64,000 nt of DNA from Leifsonia sp. Root112D2 (GCF_001424905.1 NZ_LMCU01000001.1:1171480-1235479); one strand, 5' to 3'. Positions 23,024 through 31,881 are shown, numbered from the stretch's first letter. Made by a program: numbers and translations. The notes: generated by a model not told the origin, from the sequence alone.

Positions 23024-24165
23024 CGATTCTGCGCGGCATCACCTGGGAGCACTCCCGCGGCTATGACTGCATGGTTGCCTCCTCGGCCGAGTACGCCCGC
23101 CACGTCGCCGACGTCGAGATTCGCTGGGAGTTCCGTTCGCTGCAGCAGTTCGCGGATGCGCCGATCGAGACCCTCGCGGCCGATTACGATCTGCTCGTGC
23201 TCGACCACCCGCACATTCCGTTGGCCGCACAGCTCGGGGCGCTCGCCCCGCTCGACGGGGCCGGCTTCGACGACGAGCTGGCGCAGCTCGCCGCGCAGTC
23301 GCTGGGGCGGTCGCACGAAAGCTATGCGCACAACGGCCACCAGTACGCTCTGGCGAGCGACGCCGCTGCGCAGGTCGCCGTGTACCGGCCCGACCTCATA
23401 GCCGAGCCACCGCGCGACTGGGATGCGGTTCTCGCGTTGGCGAGGGAGGGTCGCGTGCTCTGGCCGGCCAAGCCCATCGACGCGTTCTCGAGCCTGGTCA
23501 CGATGGCTGCCAACAACGGGCATCCGCCCGCCGCCGAGCCCGGCAGCTTTCTGGTCGAGGCCGACGCGGTGCCCGTGCTCGACCGCATGCATGAGCTTGC
23601 CGCGCACGTGCCCGCCGACAACCTGCTGCAGAACCCCATCGAGATCGCCGAACAGCTCGCCGGCGGCGACCGCTGGGTCTACGCTCCCCTGGCCTTCGGC
23701 TACACCAACTACTCGCGGGCGGGCTTCAGGCCCGGCCGCCTGAAATACACCGACATTCCCAGTGGGCCGATGGGTGTGGCCGGCTCGCTTCTGGGAGGCG
23801 CGGGGATCGCGGTGTCGGCGACGGCATCCGATCTGCACGCCGCACGCGCGTTCGCGCTGTGGGTTGCCTCGGGCGAGACCCAGCGTGGCGTGTATTTCGA
23901 CGCCGGCGGGCAGCCGGGCAATGCCGCGGCGTGGACCGACGCGCGCCTCAACCACGAGACTCTCGACTTCTTCAGCGGCACGCGCGCCACGCTCGAGGGG
24001 GCATACCTGCGACCGCGATTCATCGGCTACATCGAGTTTCAGGATCGCGTCTCGCCGTGGGTGACCGCCGCGCTGCGGGGCGAACTCACCGATAGCGAGC
24101 TGGTACGACGCATGAACGATGCGGCGGCCGAACTACTGACGGGCAATGACCATGCAGACCACTGA
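23020..24165 (+). CDS. Solute-binding-protein homologue lacking a signal peptide
   Basis: This 381-residue protein resembles CUT1 sugar-binding proteins over its whole length: ITWEHSRGYDCMVAS, VEIRWEFRSLQQFAD, YDLLVLDHPHI, the hinge region YALASDAAAQVAVYRPDL, and a late GGAGIAVSATASDLHAARAFALWVAS. It begins directly with the fold, with no hydrophobic leader or lipobox, so it should stay in the cytoplasm. It is coupled to the CoA-transferase (GTGA overlap) and overlaps the MaoC gene by 20 bases. No permease is adjacent. A role as substrate or CoA-ester binding partner is inference. Confidence 0.78.
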   Translation: MTILRGITWEHSRGYDCMVASSAEYARHVADVEIRWEFRSLQQFADAPIETLAADYDLLVLDHPHIPLAAQLGALAPLDGAGFDDELAQLAAQSLGRSHESYAHNGHQYALASDAAAQVAVYRPDLIAEPPRDWDAVLALAREGRVLWPAKPIDAFSSLVTMAANNGHPPAAEPGSFLVEADAVPVLDRMHELAAHVPADNLLQNPIEIAEQLAGGDRWVYAPLAFGYTNYSRAGFRPGRLKYTDIPSGPMGVAGSLLGGAGIAVSATASDLHAARAFALWVASGETQRGVYFDAGGQPGNAAAWTDARLNHETLDFFSGTRATLEGAYLRPRFIGYIEFQDRVSPWVTAALRGELTDSELVRRMNDAAAELLTGNDHADH

Positions 24166-24607
24166 ACGCTGGTTCGAAGACTACGAGGTGGGAGAGAGCC
24201 GCCTGTCGACGGGGCGCACCATCACCGAGACCGACGTGGTCATGCACGCCGGCCAGACGGGCGACTTCTTTCCGCACCACATGGATGCCGAGTGGGCGGC
24301 AACCCAGCCCATCGGTGCCCGCATCGCGCACGGCACTCTCATCATGTCGGTGGCTGTGGGCATGACCGCGGGCGACATCAACCCGTGCTCCATGAGCTAC
24401 GGCTACGATCGCGTGCGCTTCATCAAGCCCGTCTTCATCGGCGACACCATCACAGTGACGGCCGAGATCACCGAGAAGGCAGACCACGCGAAGCGACCGG
24501 ATGCCTTCGGCTACGTTCACGAACGGGTCACCGTGACGAATCAGCGCCACGAGACGGTGCTTGTGCTCACCCACGTGTATCTCGTCAACAAGCGGGCGGC
24601 GCTCTGA
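24146..24607 (+). CDS. MaoC family hydratase/dehydratase
   Basis: This 153-residue hot-dog-fold protein has the MaoC pattern: RWFEDYEVGESRLSTGRTITETDVVMHAGQTGDFFPHHMD, followed by GARIAHGTLIMSVAVG with the conserved histidine and the INPCSMSYGYDRVRFIKPVFIGDTITV core. It hydrates or dehydrates an acyl-CoA. It overlaps the solute-binding-like gene by 20 bases, so the three-gene unit is tightly coupled. A second ATG at 24152 could be the start. Together with the CoA-transferase it suggests catabolism of a hydroxy-acid via CoA esters. Confidence 0.88.
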   Translation: MTMQTTERWFEDYEVGESRLSTGRTITETDVVMHAGQTGDFFPHHMDAEWAATQPIGARIAHGTLIMSVAVGMTAGDINPCSMSYGYDRVRFIKPVFIGDTITVTAEITEKADHAKRPDAFGYVHERVTVTNQRHETVLVLTHVYLVNKRAAL

Positions 24608-24652
24608 CGAGGAGTGCCGTGACAGCCGAACGCTGACGAATACACTGTGGCT

Positions 24653-25666
24653 ATGGCCACCCTGAGCGATGTCGCGGCCTTGGCCGGCGTCTCCATCTCG
24701 GCGGTGTCGCGAGTGCTGAGCGATTCGCCAGCCACGCGGGTGCGCCCCGAGACGCGCGCGCGCATTCACGCCGCCGCCCTGCAGCTCGACTATCGCCCGA
24801 ACTTTGCCGCACGGGCGCTCAAGCTCGCCCGCTCCAACGTCATAGCGCTCATCGTGCCCGACCTCACGAATGCCGTGTTCACCGAACTCATGCAGGGGGT
24901 TCAGCAGGGCGCGTTCGGCCGGGACTACATGGTGCTACTTGGGCGCGCCGAAGACATCCAGCCCGGTGGTGACACGATCGGTCGGCTGATCGGCGAGGGG
25001 CGCGTCGACGGCATGCTGGTGCAGCTGGGCACGGATGCCGACCGCGAGGGCATCGAGTCGGTGCTGAACGCGAAGGCCCCGGTGGTCTTCATCAATTCCA
25101 TCGAGCCTGGGCACGTTGGAGCGGTGGCCCTTGATGACGATGCCGGCGCGCGCGTGGCCACCCGGCACCTCATCGAGCGCGGCCACACTCGCATCGCCCT
25201 GGCCGGGGGAACCGCTACCACGTTCACGGCACAGCGACGCGAACGCGGCTTTCGGGCGGCGATGGCGGACGCCGGTCTGCCGGTTGTCGAGGAATACGTC
25301 ACGTCGTTCGGCTACCTGCCCGCCGACGGTCGGCGTGCCTTGCGCGAACTGATGGCGCTGCCGGAGCCGCCCACAGCCCTGTTCGTGGCGAATGTGAACG
25401 CGGCGATAGGCGCGCTCGCCGAGGCGCGCGCGCTGCACGTGCGCATTCCCGACGATCTCTCCGTGGTGGCCCTGCACGATGCCTGGACGGCCGAAAACAC
25501 GTGGCCGCCGCTGACGACGGTGAAGATGCCGCTGCGGGAGTTGGGCGAGCGAGCCGTTGAGTCGCTGTATCTGCGCCTGAAAGGTGGGGAGGTCGACGAT
25601 GTCGTCGTCGATGATCCCGCGCCCGAGCTCATTCTGCGCGAGTCGACGGCTGTCATCGACCGATAA
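24653..25666 (+). CDS. LacI family regulator
   Basis: This 337-residue regulator starts with a classical LacI helix-turn-helix (TLSDVAALAGVSISAVSRVLSD) at residues 3-24, followed by the hinge (FAARALKLARSN) and the effector domain (IALIVPDLTNAVF...ESTAVID). It is the fourth gene of the CoA-transferase unit, 45 bases after MaoC, and probably controls both that unit and the divergent dehydrogenases. An upstream in-frame GTG at 24647 is possible. The effector is unknown. Confidence 0.9.
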   Translation: MATLSDVAALAGVSISAVSRVLSDSPATRVRPETRARIHAAALQLDYRPNFAARALKLARSNVIALIVPDLTNAVFTELMQGVQQGAFGRDYMVLLGRAEDIQPGGDTIGRLIGEGRVDGMLVQLGTDADREGIESVLNAKAPVVFINSIEPGHVGAVALDDDAGARVATRHLIERGHTRIALAGGTATTFTAQRRERGFRAAMADAGLPVVEEYVTSFGYLPADGRRALRELMALPEPPTALFVANVNAAIGALAEARALHVRIPDDLSVVALHDAWTAENTWPPLTTVKMPLRELGERAVESLYLRLKGGEVDDVVVDDPAPELILRESTAVIDR

Positions 25667-25711
25667 GGCAGCCGCCGTGTCTTCGCTCTGTCGCGCGGCT
25701 CACCGCCGTGA

Positions 25712-25747
25712 CGGCCATGATGCGGCCGTGAGGCGGCCGTGATGCGG
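25712..25747. repeat. Short direct repeat after the LacI gene
   Basis: CGGCCATGATGCGG (25712-25725) and CGGCCGTGATGCGG (25734-25747) are direct copies differing at one base, with a GCGGCCGTGAG piece between them. They are followed by GTCAC-GTG-GTGAC at 25752-25764. The remainder of this 231-base gap is AT-rich promoter-like sequence for the aldo/keto reductase operon, with TATCGG/CCGATA and ATGATC/GATCAT inverted pieces. Confidence 0.5.
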
Positions 25748-25897
25748 AAGTGTCACGTGGTGACCGCGCGCGCAAATACACATGATCAATTTGCGTCAAA
25801 TATCGGATTCGACGGGAATAAACCCGATAGATGATCGATTCTGTGCCGAATAGATCATATGTATATACTCAAGTGCGAAGAACGAGAGGGGTGGTGC

Positions 25898-26893
25898 ATG
25901 CGCACAAATACGCTACGAGGGGGACTTGAGCTGAGTGCGCTCGGTCTCGGCGCCGCCCAATTCGGCAACCTGTATCGCGAAACCACCGAGCAGGAGGCGG
26001 CCGGAGCGGTCGATGCCGCCTGGGCCGGTGGCATCCGGTATTTCGACACCGCGCCGCATTATGGTCTCGGCCTCTCCGAGCGCCGTCTCGGCGCGCTGCT
26101 GCGCCAGAAGCCCCGCGATGAGTTCGTGCTCTCCACGAAGGTGGGCCGCCTGCTCGTACCGAACCCCGGTGGTGAAGACCAGCGTGACGACCAGGGGTTC
26201 GACGTGCCGGCCACGCAGATTCGCCGTTGGGATTTCAGCGCCGACGGCGTGCGTCGCTCGATCGACGAGAGCCTTGAGCGACTCGGCCTCGATCGCATAG
26301 ACATCGCGTATCTGCACGACCCCGACGACTTCGGCGACCAGGCCATACGCGAGGCCATTCCGGCGCTCATCGAGCTGCGTGAGCAGGGCGTGATTGGCGC
26401 GGTCGGCGCGGGCATGAACCAGTGGGAGTTGCCGGCCCGGTTTGTACGCGAGACCGACATCGACCTGATCATGCTCGCGGGGCGCTTCACCCTGCTCGAG
26501 CAGGGTGCCCTCGACGAGCTGCTTCCCCTGGCCGAGAAGGGCAACGTGGGCATTGTGGTAGCGGGCGTGTACAACTCGGGTCTGCTCTCCTCGCCTCGTC
26601 CCGCTGCCGACGCCAAGTTCGACTATGAGCCGGCTCCTGCCGAGCTGATTCGACGGGCGAACGCCATTGCGGATGCCTGCGAACGGCACGGGGTCGACCT
26701 GCCGACCGCGGCACTCGCGTTCGTTTCGCGGCACCCGGCCGTGGCATCCGTGGTCGTCGGCGCACGCACCGGCGCGCAGGTGCGCAGCAACCTCGAACGA
26801 TTCGAGACGCCCGTTCCGGCGGCGCTCTGGAGGGACCTCGAAGACGAGGGCCTTGTCTCACCACTCACCGCTGAACTCAGGAGAAACCTGTGA
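25898..26893 (+). CDS. Aldo/keto reductase, probable L-fucose (D-threo-aldose) 1-dehydrogenase
   Basis: This 331-residue TIM-barrel oxidoreductase has active-site positions that are easily seen: D and Y in YFDTAPHYGLGLSERRLG (about 47-64), K in STKVGR (about 83), and H in AYLHDPDD (about 138). The closest group is the D-threo-aldose/L-fucose dehydrogenases that oxidise the sugar to the lactone. The stop overlaps the GTG of L-fuconate dehydratase (GTGA), and a lactonase and mutarotase follow, which fits step one of non-phosphorylative L-fucose breakdown. The ATG at 25898 gives the normal N terminus. Confidence 0.87.
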   Translation: MRTNTLRGGLELSALGLGAAQFGNLYRETTEQEAAGAVDAAWAGGIRYFDTAPHYGLGLSERRLGALLRQKPRDEFVLSTKVGRLLVPNPGGEDQRDDQGFDVPATQIRRWDFSADGVRRSIDESLERLGLDRIDIAYLHDPDDFGDQAIREAIPALIELREQGVIGAVGAGMNQWELPARFVRETDIDLIMLAGRFTLLEQGALDELLPLAEKGNVGIVVAGVYNSGLLSSPRPAADAKFDYEPAPAELIRRANAIADACERHGVDLPTAALAFVSRHPAVASVVVGARTGAQVRSNLERFETPVPAALWRDLEDEGLVSPLTAELRRNL

Positions 26894-28209
26894 CAACCAT
26901 CACCTCCGTCGACGTCGTCGACGTGCGCTTTCCCACCTCGCTCAGCGCGGATGGCTCCGATGCCATGAACAAAGACGGCGACTACTCTGCCGCCTACGTG
27001 ATTCTGCACACGGACGACCCGGCCGTGCGCGGCTACGGCTTCACCTTCACCATCGGGCGCGGCAACGACATCTGCGTTCTGGCCGCCGAGCAGCGGGCCA
27101 AACCGCTGATCGGCAGGAATGTCGAGGAGATCATCGCCGACCTCGGGGGCACGTATCGCGACCTCAAGTCCGATTCGCAGTTGCGTTGGCTCGGCCCGGA
27201 GAAGGGCGTCGAGCACCTGGCCATGGCCGCCGTGATGAACGCCGTCTGGGACATGGCCGCGCGCAAGGCGGGCAAGCCGCTGTGGCGCCTGCTGTCTGAG
27301 ATGACCCCCGAGCAGCTCGTCGATGTCGCCGATCTGCAGTACCTGAGCGATGCGATCACGCGCGAGGAGGCGATAGCGATGCTGGCCGAGCTGCAGCCGA
27401 CGCGCGAGACGCGCATTGCGGAGCTCGAGGCATCCGGCTACCCCTGCTATACGACCAGCGCCGGATGGCTCGGCTACTCCGACGAGAAGCTGCGCCGGCT
27501 GCTCATCGAGGCTGTCAATGAGGGCTACCGCCATGTGAAGCTCAAGGTGGGAGCCAATCGTGAGGACGACATTCGCCGCCTGCGTATCGCACGCGAGGTG
27601 ATCGGCTGGGACGCCGATCTGATGATCGACGCCAATCAGGTATGGGATGTTCCTGAGGCCATCGAGTGGGTCGGTGCGCTGGCCGAGTTCAAGCCGCTGT
27701 GGATCGAGGAGCCGACAAGTCCGGATGATGTGCTCGGTCACGCCGCCGTGCGCAAGGCCGTGGCACCCATCGGGGTCGCCAGCGGTGAGCACGGCATGAA
27801 CCGGGTGCTCTTCAAGCAGATGTTCCAGGCCGGGGCGCTGGACTTCTGCCAGCTCGATTCGGCCCGGCTGGCGAGCATCAACGAGATTCTCGCCGTGTAC
27901 CTGATGGCGAAGAAGTTCGGTGTTCCTGTATGCCCGCACGCGGGCGGCGTCGGGCTCTGCGAGCTGGTGCAGCACCTGTCGATCTTCGACTACGTGGCCA
28001 TCTCCGGCACGCTCGAGAACAGGGTCACTGAGTTCGTCGATCACCTGCACGAGCACTTTGTCGACCCGTGCATCGTGCGTGACGGGGCCTATGTGCTGCC
28101 GACACAGCCGGGCTACAGCGCCCAGATGTACGAGGCGTCTCTCGCCGAGTACGCATTTCCGAACGGTAGCTACTGGGCCTCGGTTGCGGCGGTCGCCTCG
28201 TCTGCGTGA
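26890..28209 (+). CDS. L-fuconate dehydratase
   Basis: This 439-residue enolase-superfamily enzyme makes 2-keto-3-deoxy-L-fuconate from L-fuconate. Characteristic stretches are ADGSDAMNKDGDYSAAYV, TFTIGRGNDICVLA, and a KLK pair in HVKLKVGA (about 215). Metal-ligand positions lie in MIDANQVWD (about 247), WIEEPTSPDD (about 272) and ASGEHG (about 299), and CPHAGGVGLCE is near 348. These match the FucD/ENOSF1 group closely. The GTG start is coupled to the aldo/keto reductase. The 3' end overlaps the convergent GntR gene by 40 bases. Confidence 0.93.
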   Translation: MTTITSVDVVDVRFPTSLSADGSDAMNKDGDYSAAYVILHTDDPAVRGYGFTFTIGRGNDICVLAAEQRAKPLIGRNVEEIIADLGGTYRDLKSDSQLRWLGPEKGVEHLAMAAVMNAVWDMAARKAGKPLWRLLSEMTPEQLVDVADLQYLSDAITREEAIAMLAELQPTRETRIAELEASGYPCYTTSAGWLGYSDEKLRRLLIEAVNEGYRHVKLKVGANREDDIRRLRIAREVIGWDADLMIDANQVWDVPEAIEWVGALAEFKPLWIEEPTSPDDVLGHAAVRKAVAPIGVASGEHGMNRVLFKQMFQAGALDFCQLDSARLASINEILAVYLMAKKFGVPVCPHAGGVGLCELVQHLSIFDYVAISGTLENRVTEFVDHLHEHFVDPCIVRDGAYVLPTQPGYSAQMYEASLAEYAFPNGSYWASVAAVASSA

Positions 28210-28940
28210 TCGTGGCTGAATTCCTCGACCGCGAGCAGATGGGTTCCCATTCGCAGGCGGGCGGCATCCGGATCGTGCGTCGCGAGGGCGTGCTGAATCG
28301 CGCGGTGCTCGGCGTGGGTGGCGCGCACGGCGCCCTCCTCGCTGATGGCACGCCACATGCGGGTGCGAATCGTGCGGCTGGCGAGGGCCTCGATGAGGGC
28401 CTCGAGAGCGGGGTTCTCGGACGCCCGCGCCACGATGCGGTGAAAGGCGATGTCGGCCTCCATGATGGCGTCGTGGTCGAGACCGTCGCTCTGGAACACC
28501 ATCGGCTCGATCGAGGTAAGCACGGCGTCGGCCTCGGCAATGGCATCCGCGCCGATGTGCCGGGCCGCGAGCCCCGCCGCTTCCGTCTCGAGTACCCGTC
28601 GCACCGATTGCAGATGCGAACCGTTGTCGGGCGAGTGCAGATCGACCATGAAGCTCATGGGCGCGAGCAGCAGGCTCGGTTCCAGCGAGGTCACGTAGGT
28701 GCCGTCGCCTTGTCGGGTCTCGAGCACCCCCATGATGCAGAGCGCACGCACGCCCTCGCGCAGCGAGCCGCGCGAGACACCCAGGCTGATGGCCAGATCT
28801 TTCTCGATGGGCAGCCGGGCTCCCGCCGTCAGGGAGCCGCTGGTGATCATGCGTTTGATCTCATCGACAACCACGTCGGTCTGCGAGCGACCGTCACCGG
28901 TCGGGCTTGCGCTGACCCCGTTGTCTGCGTGACTATTCAT
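28170..28940 (-). CDS. GntR family regulator, FadR/FCD subfamily
   Basis: This 256-residue repressor has a winged helix (about 22-90, LPIEKDLAISLGVSRGSLREGVRALCIMGVLETRQGDGTYV) and an FCD ligand domain with the metal-ligand aspartate and histidines (EADIAFHRIVARAS, ATHAEHRAIQHAL). It is divergent from the mutarotase/lactonase genes (76-base gap) and convergent with the dehydratase, so it sits in the middle of the fucose locus it probably controls. Its likely ligand is L-fuconate or a later acid (inference). Confidence 0.9.
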   Translation of the reverse strand: MNSHADNGVSASPTGDGRSQTDVVVDEIKRMITSGSLTAGARLPIEKDLAISLGVSRGSLREGVRALCIMGVLETRQGDGTYVTSLEPSLLLAPMSFMVDLHSPDNGSHLQSVRRVLETEAAGLAARHIGADAIAEADAVLTSIEPMVFQSDGLDHDAIMEADIAFHRIVARASENPALEALIEALASRTIRTRMWRAISEEGAVRATHAEHRAIQHALATHDPDAARLRMGTHLLAVEEFSHDHADEATAATEAQ

Positions 28941-29016
28941 CAGACCATTCTATTGCCCGGCGTGCGACCGCGTATTTCGCCGCGCACGCATCCACCACAA
29001 GACAGGAGCCGACCCC

Positions 29017-29358
29017 ATGGAAACCGTTGCACTGCACACCAGGCTCGCGCTGGGGCGCGAGGCCGATTACGAGCGCATTCATGCGGTGGTGCCGCCTGAG
29101 CTCGACACGGCACTGCGCGCGGCCGGAGTGCACAACTGGCGCATCTGGCGATCGGGTCAGGAGCTGTTCCACCTGGTGGAGTGCGAGGACTACACGGCCA
29201 TGCGGCTGTTCCTGCAGGAGCACCCGGCGAATGTCCCGTGGCAGGCGCGCATGGGCGAACTGCTGGAGATAGCGGATGACTACTCGGGCGACGATCACGG
29301 TATCGGGCTCGTCTGGCAGCTGCCCGAGACGCCGGCGCAAGGTGGGACAGGCGCATGA
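29017..29358 (+). CDS. L-fucose/L-rhamnose mutarotase family protein
   Basis: This 113-residue protein of the RhaM/DUF718 family has an N-terminal strand VALHTRLALGREADYERIHA, NWRIWRSGQELFHLVECEDY in the middle, and MGELLEIADDYSG near the end. It interconverts the anomers of a deoxy-sugar so that the dehydrogenase can act. It is only distantly similar to the paralogue at 2579, which suggests a different sugar. The stop overlaps the lactonase start (ATGA). ACAGGAG precedes the ATG. Confidence 0.83.
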   Translation: METVALHTRLALGREADYERIHAVVPPELDTALRAAGVHNWRIWRSGQELFHLVECEDYTAMRLFLQEHPANVPWQARMGELLEIADDYSGDDHGIGLVWQLPETPAQGGTGA

Positions 29359-30236
29359 CGATCATCGACGCACACCAGCACGTCTGGGATCCGACGCGGG
29401 CGCGATACGACTGGTTGACCGACGAGCTCGCGCCGATCAACCGAACCATCGGCTTCGACGAGTTGCTTCCCTCGCTTCGGCGCGCGGGCGTGCAGGCCAC
29501 CGTTCTGGTGCAGTCGGCAGACAACGACGAAGACACCGAACTGATGCTGGAGACGGCGGCTGCGCATCCGGAGATCGCGGCGATAGTCGTATACGTGCCG
29601 CTCGACCGGCCCGAAGAGGCCGCAGGGCGCCTGGCCCAGCTGAGGCGCAACCCGCTGGTCGTCGGGGTGCGCAATCTGATCCACGACATTCCCGACCCTG
29701 ACTGGCTCTTGCGGCCTGAGGTCGACGAAGGACTGGGCGTTCTGGAAGACGCCGGCGTCACCTTCGACCTGGTCTCCGTACTGCCGAGGCACCTGGAGCT
29801 GGTGCCGATACTCGTGAAGCGGCATCCGCGTTTGAAGATCGTGATTGATCACCTCTCGAAGCCGCCCATCGGGTTGCCGGAACGCGAGCCGTGGTGGCAG
29901 CTCATCGCGCGCGCTGCGGAGGCGCCGCTCGTGCACGCGAAGCTCTCGGGCCTGTATTCGGCGACGGCACTGAGCTCGTCGTGGACCCCGGATGCGGTGC
30001 GCCCCTTCTTTGACCGCGCGCTCGAGGTGTTCGGGGCGGATCGGCTGATGTATGGCGGCGACTGGCCGATCTCCGTGCTCTCGGGCGGGTACGACCGGGT
30101 CTGGGACGGGCTGTCTGTGCTCTTCAGTGAGCTTGATGTGCATGACCGGCAGGCGGTGCTCGGCGGCACGGCCGAGCGCTTCTATGGCATCTCCGCCGAT
30201 CGACTCGGCGCGACAGCGGCGCCAGACGCTGAATAA
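29355..30236 (+). CDS. L-fuconolactonase-like amidohydrolase
   Basis: This 293-residue COG3618 hydrolase shows IDAHQHVWDPTRARYDWL at the N terminus with the HxH metal site, VRNLIHDIPDPDWL (an R-H pair typical of L-fuconolactonases), KIVIDHLSKPPI, and MYGGDWPISVL near the end. It opens L-fucono-lactone to L-fuconate, the substrate of the dehydratase at 26890. It is a paralogue of the lactonase at 2914 but clearly divergent. It is translationally coupled to the mutarotase. Confidence 0.88.
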   Translation: MTIIDAHQHVWDPTRARYDWLTDELAPINRTIGFDELLPSLRRAGVQATVLVQSADNDEDTELMLETAAAHPEIAAIVVYVPLDRPEEAAGRLAQLRRNPLVVGVRNLIHDIPDPDWLLRPEVDEGLGVLEDAGVTFDLVSVLPRHLELVPILVKRHPRLKIVIDHLSKPPIGLPEREPWWQLIARAAEAPLVHAKLSGLYSATALSSSWTPDAVRPFFDRALEVFGADRLMYGGDWPISVLSGGYDRVWDGLSVLFSELDVHDRQAVLGGTAERFYGISADRLGATAAPDAE

Positions 30237-30360
30237 TCTAATCTCTGAGCGTGATATTCCGCGAAAATCGAGCTGAAGCCCAGCTTTTCTCTAATTTGGG
30301 CGCAATTCATCTGATCTATAGTATTATCGGTGGCAGCGGCACGTGATTTCACCGAAGAAT

Positions 30361-30405
30361 GCTCAAACGTTTGCCTAATTTCTGCCAGAGGAATAACGTT
30401 TGAGC
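30361..30405. promoter_or_regulatory. Paired inverted operator GCTCAAACGTT / AACGTTTGAGC
   Basis: GCTCAAACGTT (30361-30371) recurs as its exact reverse complement AACGTTTGAGC (30395-30405), 23 bases apart, and the first copy also contains the palindrome CAAACGTTTG. This AAACGTTT core is typical of LacI family sites. It lies in the 249-base gap before the binding-protein gene. A weak TATAGT (30317-30322) upstream may be a -10 element. I see nothing else in the gap. Confidence 0.6.
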
Positions 30406-30485
30406 AGGAGTCCTCGTGCCACATTCACCAAGCGGCAGATATATGACGGCGTGTTCCTTGCGCCCGACGATCACAAGGAGTGTCA

Positions 30486-31823
30486 ATGAAGACAAGAAAG
30501 ATGTTGTCGGTGACGACAGCCATGGCGGCCGTGGCTCTCACGGCCATTGCCATGACCGGCTGTTCAAGTGGCGGAGGCGGGGGCTCGACCAAGGCCACTT
30601 CCGCCCAGACCGACTCGGGGGGCAAGATCACCGTGTGGGTCGACGCGCCACGTGTTCCCGCTGCCGATGCCTTCAAGAAGGCTCACCCCGAAATTCCGAT
30701 CAACATCGTGCAGATCGACAGCACGGTCGGTGCGACCACGACTCAGCAGCACTTCGCACAGTTCGATGCCGCCAAGAAGGGCTGGCCTGACGCCATCTTC
30801 TTCCCGTCGAACGACGACGTCGCCTGGGCCGCCAAAACCGGCTACACGGCGAACATGAGCAAGGAGACACCGGACCTCGTTGCCGGTTACACCAAGACAT
30901 CGCTTGCCTCGTGCTTCATTGATGGCGCCTACCGTTGCCTGCGCAACGACGCTGCGCCCGACGTCTTTTGGTACAACGCCACGCTGCTCAAGCAGTGGGG
31001 CTACACCGTGCCGACCACGTGGGCAGAGTACGAGAGCCTCGCGGTGAAGATCGCCAAGGATCACCCCGGTTACATCAGTGGATTCACGGGTGACGCATAC
31101 GCGCCAAACCGCTACCTGTGGGCATCCGACTGCCCGACGAACGTCTCGGTCAACCCGACGACGGTGATGATCAACCTGAAGGATCCGAAGTGCACTCGCG
31201 CGTCGAGCCTGCTGACCAACCTGACAGCGGCCAAGGCCCTCTCGACCGCCGGCATCTTTGACGCCGACGCGGCGAAGGTCGGGCAGAAACTCGTGATGAG
31301 CCCCGGAGCTGTGTGGTGGGGAGACTATCTGTTCCAACAGACCTGGAAGCTGCCGAAGGGCACGATGCAGGCCACAACCGGCCTCACCTGGCCCGGAGAG
31401 ACCAAGCCGATGATGGGTGATGAGGGCGGCGGACTCTGGGGAATGTCTTCGCACATCAAGGGCAAGGAGTTGGCGAACACCAAGATCTTCATGAAGTTCG
31501 TCGCGAGCGACCCGGCATGGCAGGTTGAGCTCTCAACCGGGCTCCCGGCCATCACCTCGCAGCAGCAGCCCTGGCTCGACAAGCAGGCCTCTGATGACTT
31601 CTACGCTGACACGGCGGCCACGCTGGCAACCTTCGTTCCCGCCATCGACACGGTTCCGACCGATTACGCCTACCTGCTGTACGACACCGGTGGAGAATGG
31701 ACCTCCACCGTGGCGAAGGATCTCGCGGCCGGCTCGACATTCGAGAAGGCGTGGGCAGACTTCGGCACCGACCTGGTCGCCAAGGCCAAGGCCGTCGGAT
31801 ACACCGTGGTCACCTCGAAGTAG
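30486..31823 (+). CDS. Sugar-binding lipoprotein (CUT1), probably for L-fucose-type sugars
   Basis: This 445-residue lipoprotein has a signal peptide (basic start, hydrophobic 8-22), a lipobox ending in C26 (AMTGC), a Gly/Ser linker and the solute-binding fold (KITVWVDAPRVPAADAFKKAHP onwards). The ATG at 30486 is chosen because AAGGAG lies 5 bases upstream. It delivers its ligand to the two permeases that follow after an intercistronic hairpin. Placement after mutarotase and fuconolactonase genes suggests a fucose-containing substrate (inference). Confidence 0.92.
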   Translation: MKTRKMLSVTTAMAAVALTAIAMTGCSSGGGGGSTKATSAQTDSGGKITVWVDAPRVPAADAFKKAHPEIPINIVQIDSTVGATTTQQHFAQFDAAKKGWPDAIFFPSNDDVAWAAKTGYTANMSKETPDLVAGYTKTSLASCFIDGAYRCLRNDAAPDVFWYNATLLKQWGYTVPTTWAEYESLAVKIAKDHPGYISGFTGDAYAPNRYLWASDCPTNVSVNPTTVMINLKDPKCTRASSLLTNLTAAKALSTAGIFDADAAKVGQKLVMSPGAVWWGDYLFQQTWKLPKGTMQATTGLTWPGETKPMMGDEGGGLWGMSSHIKGKELANTKIFMKFVASDPAWQVELSTGLPAITSQQQPWLDKQASDDFYADTAATLATFVPAIDTVPTDYAYLLYDTGGEWTSTVAKDLAAGSTFEKAWADFGTDLVAKAKAVGYTVVTSK

Positions 31824-31843
31824 CCGGGCACTAAGCCCGTTCG

Positions 31844-31881
31844 GGTGCGAGGCCGTTCCTTTTCAGGGGCGGCCTCGCACC
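31844..31881. terminator. Intercistronic hairpin between binding-protein and permease genes
   Basis: GGTGCGAGGCCG (31844-31855) pairs perfectly with CGGCCTCGCACC (31870-31881) around a 14-base loop. There is no T run downstream. It probably reduces read-through or stabilises the upstream message, giving more binding protein than permease. The galactoside locus has a similar arrangement at 13082. Confidence 0.6.

Noticed and set aside
26623..28356. A long minus-strand open frame opposite the aldo/keto reductase end and the L-fuconate dehydratase.
   Set aside because: It is the antisense frame of two well-supported enzymes in GC-rich DNA and has low-complexity residues with no domain pattern.
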